This document shows, piece after piece, positions 61,906 through 64,000 of a stretch of 64,000 nt of DNA (positions are counted from its first letter, which is position 1; every line of letters starts with the position of its first letter). Origin of the DNA: UBA11891 sp965658355 (GTDB lineage Bacteria; Bacteroidota; Bacteroidia; Flavobacteriales; Flavobacteriaceae). Made by a program: the position numbers and the translations under genes. The notes beneath the pieces are model-generated. The model had not been told where the DNA came from and made no database searches. It worked only from the letters and a program-made list of their open reading frames with translations. The stretch lies in contig CBFHRX010000001.1 of NCBI GenBank assembly GCA_965658355.1, positions 62,001 to 126,000 on the forward strand. Direction: 5' to 3'.

Positions 61906-62904
61906 ATGGGAGTACGTATTGGAATTAACGGATTTGGACGCATAGGGAGATTGGTTTTTCGCGCTGCGATGAAACAAGAAGATGTTACCATTGTAGGGAT
62001 AAATGATCTTTTAGAAGTCAATCATTTGGCTTATTTATTACAGTATGATTCAGTTCATGGTCACTATGACGGAACCGTGAGTGTTGAGAATAACAACTTG
62101 ATTGTAGACGGTCAAGAAATTAAAATTTCAGCTGAGCGAAACCCTGCTGATATCCCATGGGGAGCAATGAATACTGATGTTGTAGCGGAATGTACAGGGA
62201 TCTTTACTACTCTTGAAAAAGCACAATTACACCTTGACGGTGGCGCCAAAAAGGTTGTTATTTCAGCACCTTCAGCCGATGCCCCGATGTTTGTGATGGG
62301 GGTCAACCATACAGAAGCTACTGCTGATCAAACCATCGTTTCGAATGCTTCCTGTACGACAAACTGTTTGGCGCCTGTAGCAAAAGTGTTAAACGACAAT
62401 TTTGAAATCGTGGAAGGACTGATGACTACTGTGCATGCAACAACTGCGACACAGTTTACTGTCGATGGTCCTTCAAGAAAAGACTTCAGAGGCGGAAGAA
62501 GTGCCTTATTGAATATTATACCCGCTTCTACAGGAGCTGCTAAAGCGGTAACCAAGGTGATACCAGCACTCGTTGGAAAACTTACGGGAATGGCATTTAG
62601 AGTGCCTACTGCCAATGTATCGGTAGTAGATTTGACGGTTCGCTTGGGAAAAAACACTTCCTATGAAGAAATTAAAGCCGCTATGCAAGCAAATGCCAAT
62701 GGTGCTATGAAAGGGATTTTAGGATATTCTGAGTTGCCACTCGTTTCGCAAGATTTTGTTGGCGACCCACGGACTTCAATTTTTGATGCAGGTGCAGGGA
62801 TGGAATTAAATGAAAATTTCTTTAAAGTGATTTCATGGTACGACAACGAATGTGGGTACTCTAACAAATTGTTAGACCTAGCGAAGCATATTCACCAACT
62901 CTAG
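61906..62904 (+). CDS. gap: Glyceraldehyde-3-phosphate dehydrogenase, type I
   Basis: 332 residues. NAD-binding GINGFGRIGR (6-15), catalytic C150 in NASCTTNCLAP, then the ATTATQ and GRSALLNIIPASTGAAK segments and WYDNECGYS at the C-terminus. Oxidises glyceraldehyde 3-phosphate with phosphate. The adenine-binding segment contains N33-D34 as in NAD-preferring enzymes. Co-transcribed with pfkA upstream and probably the kinase gene 7 bp after. Confidence 0.97.
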   Translation: MGVRIGINGFGRIGRLVFRAAMKQEDVTIVGINDLLEVNHLAYLLQYDSVHGHYDGTVSVENNNLIVDGQEIKISAERNPADIPWGAMNTDVVAECTGIFTTLEKAQLHLDGGAKKVVISAPSADAPMFVMGVNHTEATADQTIVSNASCTTNCLAPVAKVLNDNFEIVEGLMTTVHATTATQFTVDGPSRKDFRGGRSALLNIIPASTGAAKAVTKVIPALVGKLTGMAFRVPTANVSVVDLTVRLGKNTSYEEIKAAMQANANGAMKGILGYSELPLVSQDFVGDPRTSIFDAGAGMELNENFFKVISWYDNECGYSNKLLDLAKHIHQL

Positions 62905-62911
62905 TTGTTCT

Positions 62912-63778
62912 ATGATACTGGTTGTTGATAGTGGCTCTACCAAAACGGATTGGTACGCAATAGAGGCCACAGGTGAAGTTTTGTTTTCTACCCAGACATT
63001 GGGGTTGAATCCTCAAGTTTTGTCTAGTGAAATTTTAAAGGAACGTATCTTAAATAATTTTGAGTTATCCCAAAATAGGGAAGCCGTTACTCATTTGTAT
63101 TTCTATGGTGCTGGTTGCGGGATTAAAAGCCCGCAACAGCGCATTATTAAAGTGTTTGAAAAAATCTTTACCAAGGCAGAACTCTCTGTAAAAGAAGATA
63201 CCTATGCGGCCGTGTATGCCACTGTAAAAAAAGAAGAACCTTCTATTGTTTGTATATTGGGAACGGGTTCTAACTGTACATATTTTGACGGAATTGAAAT
63301 AGAACAGCGTATCATCTCTTTAGGGTATGTTTTAATGGATGAAGCAAGTGGCAATTTCTATGGTAAGCAATTAATTAGAAGTTATTACTTTAATGAAATG
63401 CCCGAAGAGCTTCGCAAGCCATTTGAAGAAAAATACGATCTAGAAGCGGACGTTATCAAGGAAAATATTTACCGAAAAGAAAATCCCAATACCTATTTGG
63501 CGACCTTTGCGGAATTTATGATACAACACAAAACGCACCCTGTTATGAATACCATCATAAAAGGGGGGCTACGACGTTTTATTGAGCATCAAATCCTTCA
63601 GTTTGACAATGCAAAAGAAGTTCCTGTTCATTTTGTAGGCTCTATCTCCCATTTCCTTCAGGAAGAAATAACTCAGATTATGACGGAAGAATATGGGCTA
63701 AAAATGGGGACTGTTGTAAAACGGCCAATTGATGGTTTGGTTCACTATCATCGGCAACAAATTAACGCCACTCTCTGA
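62912..63778 (+). CDS. N-acetylglucosamine kinase-like (BadF/BadG) ATPase
   Basis: 288 residues of the actin-like ASKHA fold. DSGSTKTDW (6-14) is the phosphate-1 loop, LGTGSNC near residue 115 the phosphate-2 loop, and GSISHF near residue 244 the adenosine site. Related proteins phosphorylate GlcNAc or serve in peptidoglycan recycling (MurK-like); the substrate here is not settled. It is placed 7 bp after gap, so it is probably part of a sugar-metabolism operon. Confidence 0.85.
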   Translation: MILVVDSGSTKTDWYAIEATGEVLFSTQTLGLNPQVLSSEILKERILNNFELSQNREAVTHLYFYGAGCGIKSPQQRIIKVFEKIFTKAELSVKEDTYAAVYATVKKEEPSIVCILGTGSNCTYFDGIEIEQRIISLGYVLMDEASGNFYGKQLIRSYYFNEMPEELRKPFEEKYDLEADVIKENIYRKENPNTYLATFAEFMIQHKTHPVMNTIIKGGLRRFIEHQILQFDNAKEVPVHFVGSISHFLQEEITQIMTEEYGLKMGTVVKRPIDGLVHYHRQQINATL

Positions 63779-63783
63779 GGTAG

Positions 63784-64000
63784 TTAAGCATCGTCTACTG
63801 CAATCATACTGATCTCTACTCGAACAGATTTTGGCAAGGTTTTGACAGCTACCGTTTCTCTTGCAGGTGCCCTTTCTTCATCAAAATAGTGACCGTATAC
63901 GGTATTGACTTCTGCGAAATAATCCATATCACTTAGAAAAATGCTGCTCTTTATGACATTGTCAAAAGTCATTTGAGCGGCTTTTAGAACTGCTGAGAGG
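63784..64000 (-). CDS. RidA family protein (N-terminus outside the window)
   Basis: The frame is open from the right edge to a stop at 63784-63786, giving about 71 residues. It reads LKAAQMTFDNVIKSSIFLSDMDYFAEVN, then VYGHYFDEERAPARETVAV and VRVEISMIAV, the signatures of RidA/YjgF/UK114 proteins, including the conserved arginine in APARETV. RidA hydrolyses reactive enamines and imines from PLP enzymes. The first 50 or so residues are missing beyond the window edge. It converges with the kinase gene, 5 bp apart. Confidence 0.92.
   Translation of the reverse strand, partial: LSAVLKAAQMTFDNVIKSSIFLSDMDYFAEVNTVYGHYFDEERAPARETVAVKTLPKSVRVEISMIAVDDA

Noticed and set aside
62328..62657. 109-codon minus-strand frame inside gap
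   Set aside because: Overlies the catalytic region of gap in the other direction; no independent evidence.
1..64000. Insertion sequences, prophage, CRISPR array, toxin-antitoxin or defence islands
   Set aside because: No transposase, integrase, repeat-spacer series, or defence genes are visible; the window is core chromosome.

Overview
The window is a stretch of ordinary chromosome from a member of the Bacteroidota, most likely a marine or environmental Flavobacteriaceae. Evidence for this: an AT-rich, very gene-dense sequence; no Shine-Dalgarno signals; repeated TAnnTTTG promoter boxes (the Bacteroidota -7 element); Flavobacteriia-type versions of DnaX, LpdA and ClpC; lineage-associated families (DUF3822, DUF4097, DUF2807, PepSY-like lipoproteins); and several TTG starts. 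I see no insertion sequence, prophage, CRISPR array, rRNA operon or integrative element. No gene-free stretch exceeds 300 bases. The longest gaps, 43959-44225 and 49452-49693, hold no gene or strong signal that I can recognise.

Layout. 1-3.9 kb: end of aroQ, an MFS transporter, lpdA and two tandem msrB genes. 4-8.2 kb: a UMF1-family transporter facing an ECF sigma operon (sigma factor, membrane protein, DUF4097 protein, DUF2807 protein). 8.3-13.5 kb: lon-cmk-rpsA. 13.5-16.3 kb: pyrR-pyrB-unknown-rnz. 16.4-21.2 kb: an exported unknown, pdxH, then sixA-like phosphatase, ppk1 and ppx (polyphosphate). 21.1-25.8 kb: miaE, dnaX (apparently frameshifted), RNase P RNA, rsmD, DUF3822 protein and a conserved unknown. 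25.9-31.8 kb: RecD-like helicase, yebC-type regulator, NAD-dependent epimerase-like protein, gcvT, exported aminopeptidase P. 31.8-36.5 kb: thrA-thrB-thrC. 36.6-43.2 kb: clpC, gyrA and a TPR protein. 43.2-48.8 kb: NlpC/P60 peptidase, PgpH-type HD phosphodiesterase, tRNA-Ser(GCT), tRNA-Arg(TCT), PepSY-like lipoprotein, galE, DUF3347-like lipoprotein. 48.8-56.4 kb: lipoprotein msrA, ald, DUF4442 protein, nitronate monooxygenase-like protein, M20 peptidase, AI-2E family transporter, rsmE, tsaD. 56.4-64 kb: tamB, pfkA-gap, N-acetylglucosamine-kinase-like protein and the end of a RidA-family gene.

Genes that work together: thrABC make threonine from aspartate; pyrR/pyrB serve pyrimidine synthesis; ppk1/ppx make and break polyphosphate; pfkA/gap are glycolytic; rsmD, rsmE, tsaD, miaE, rnpB and rnz handle rRNA and tRNA maturation; the msr genes repair oxidised methionine, two of them probably outside the cytoplasm.

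The strongest unusual signals are the A10 slippery tract in dnaX, which splits tau into two frames exactly where gamma would end; several genes whose -7 box lies only 4-6 nt before the start codon, suggesting leaderless mRNAs; a galE whose reading frame starts with no canonical start codon before the Rossmann motif; and a structured-looking leader before rpsA. I found no clear new multi-gene system.
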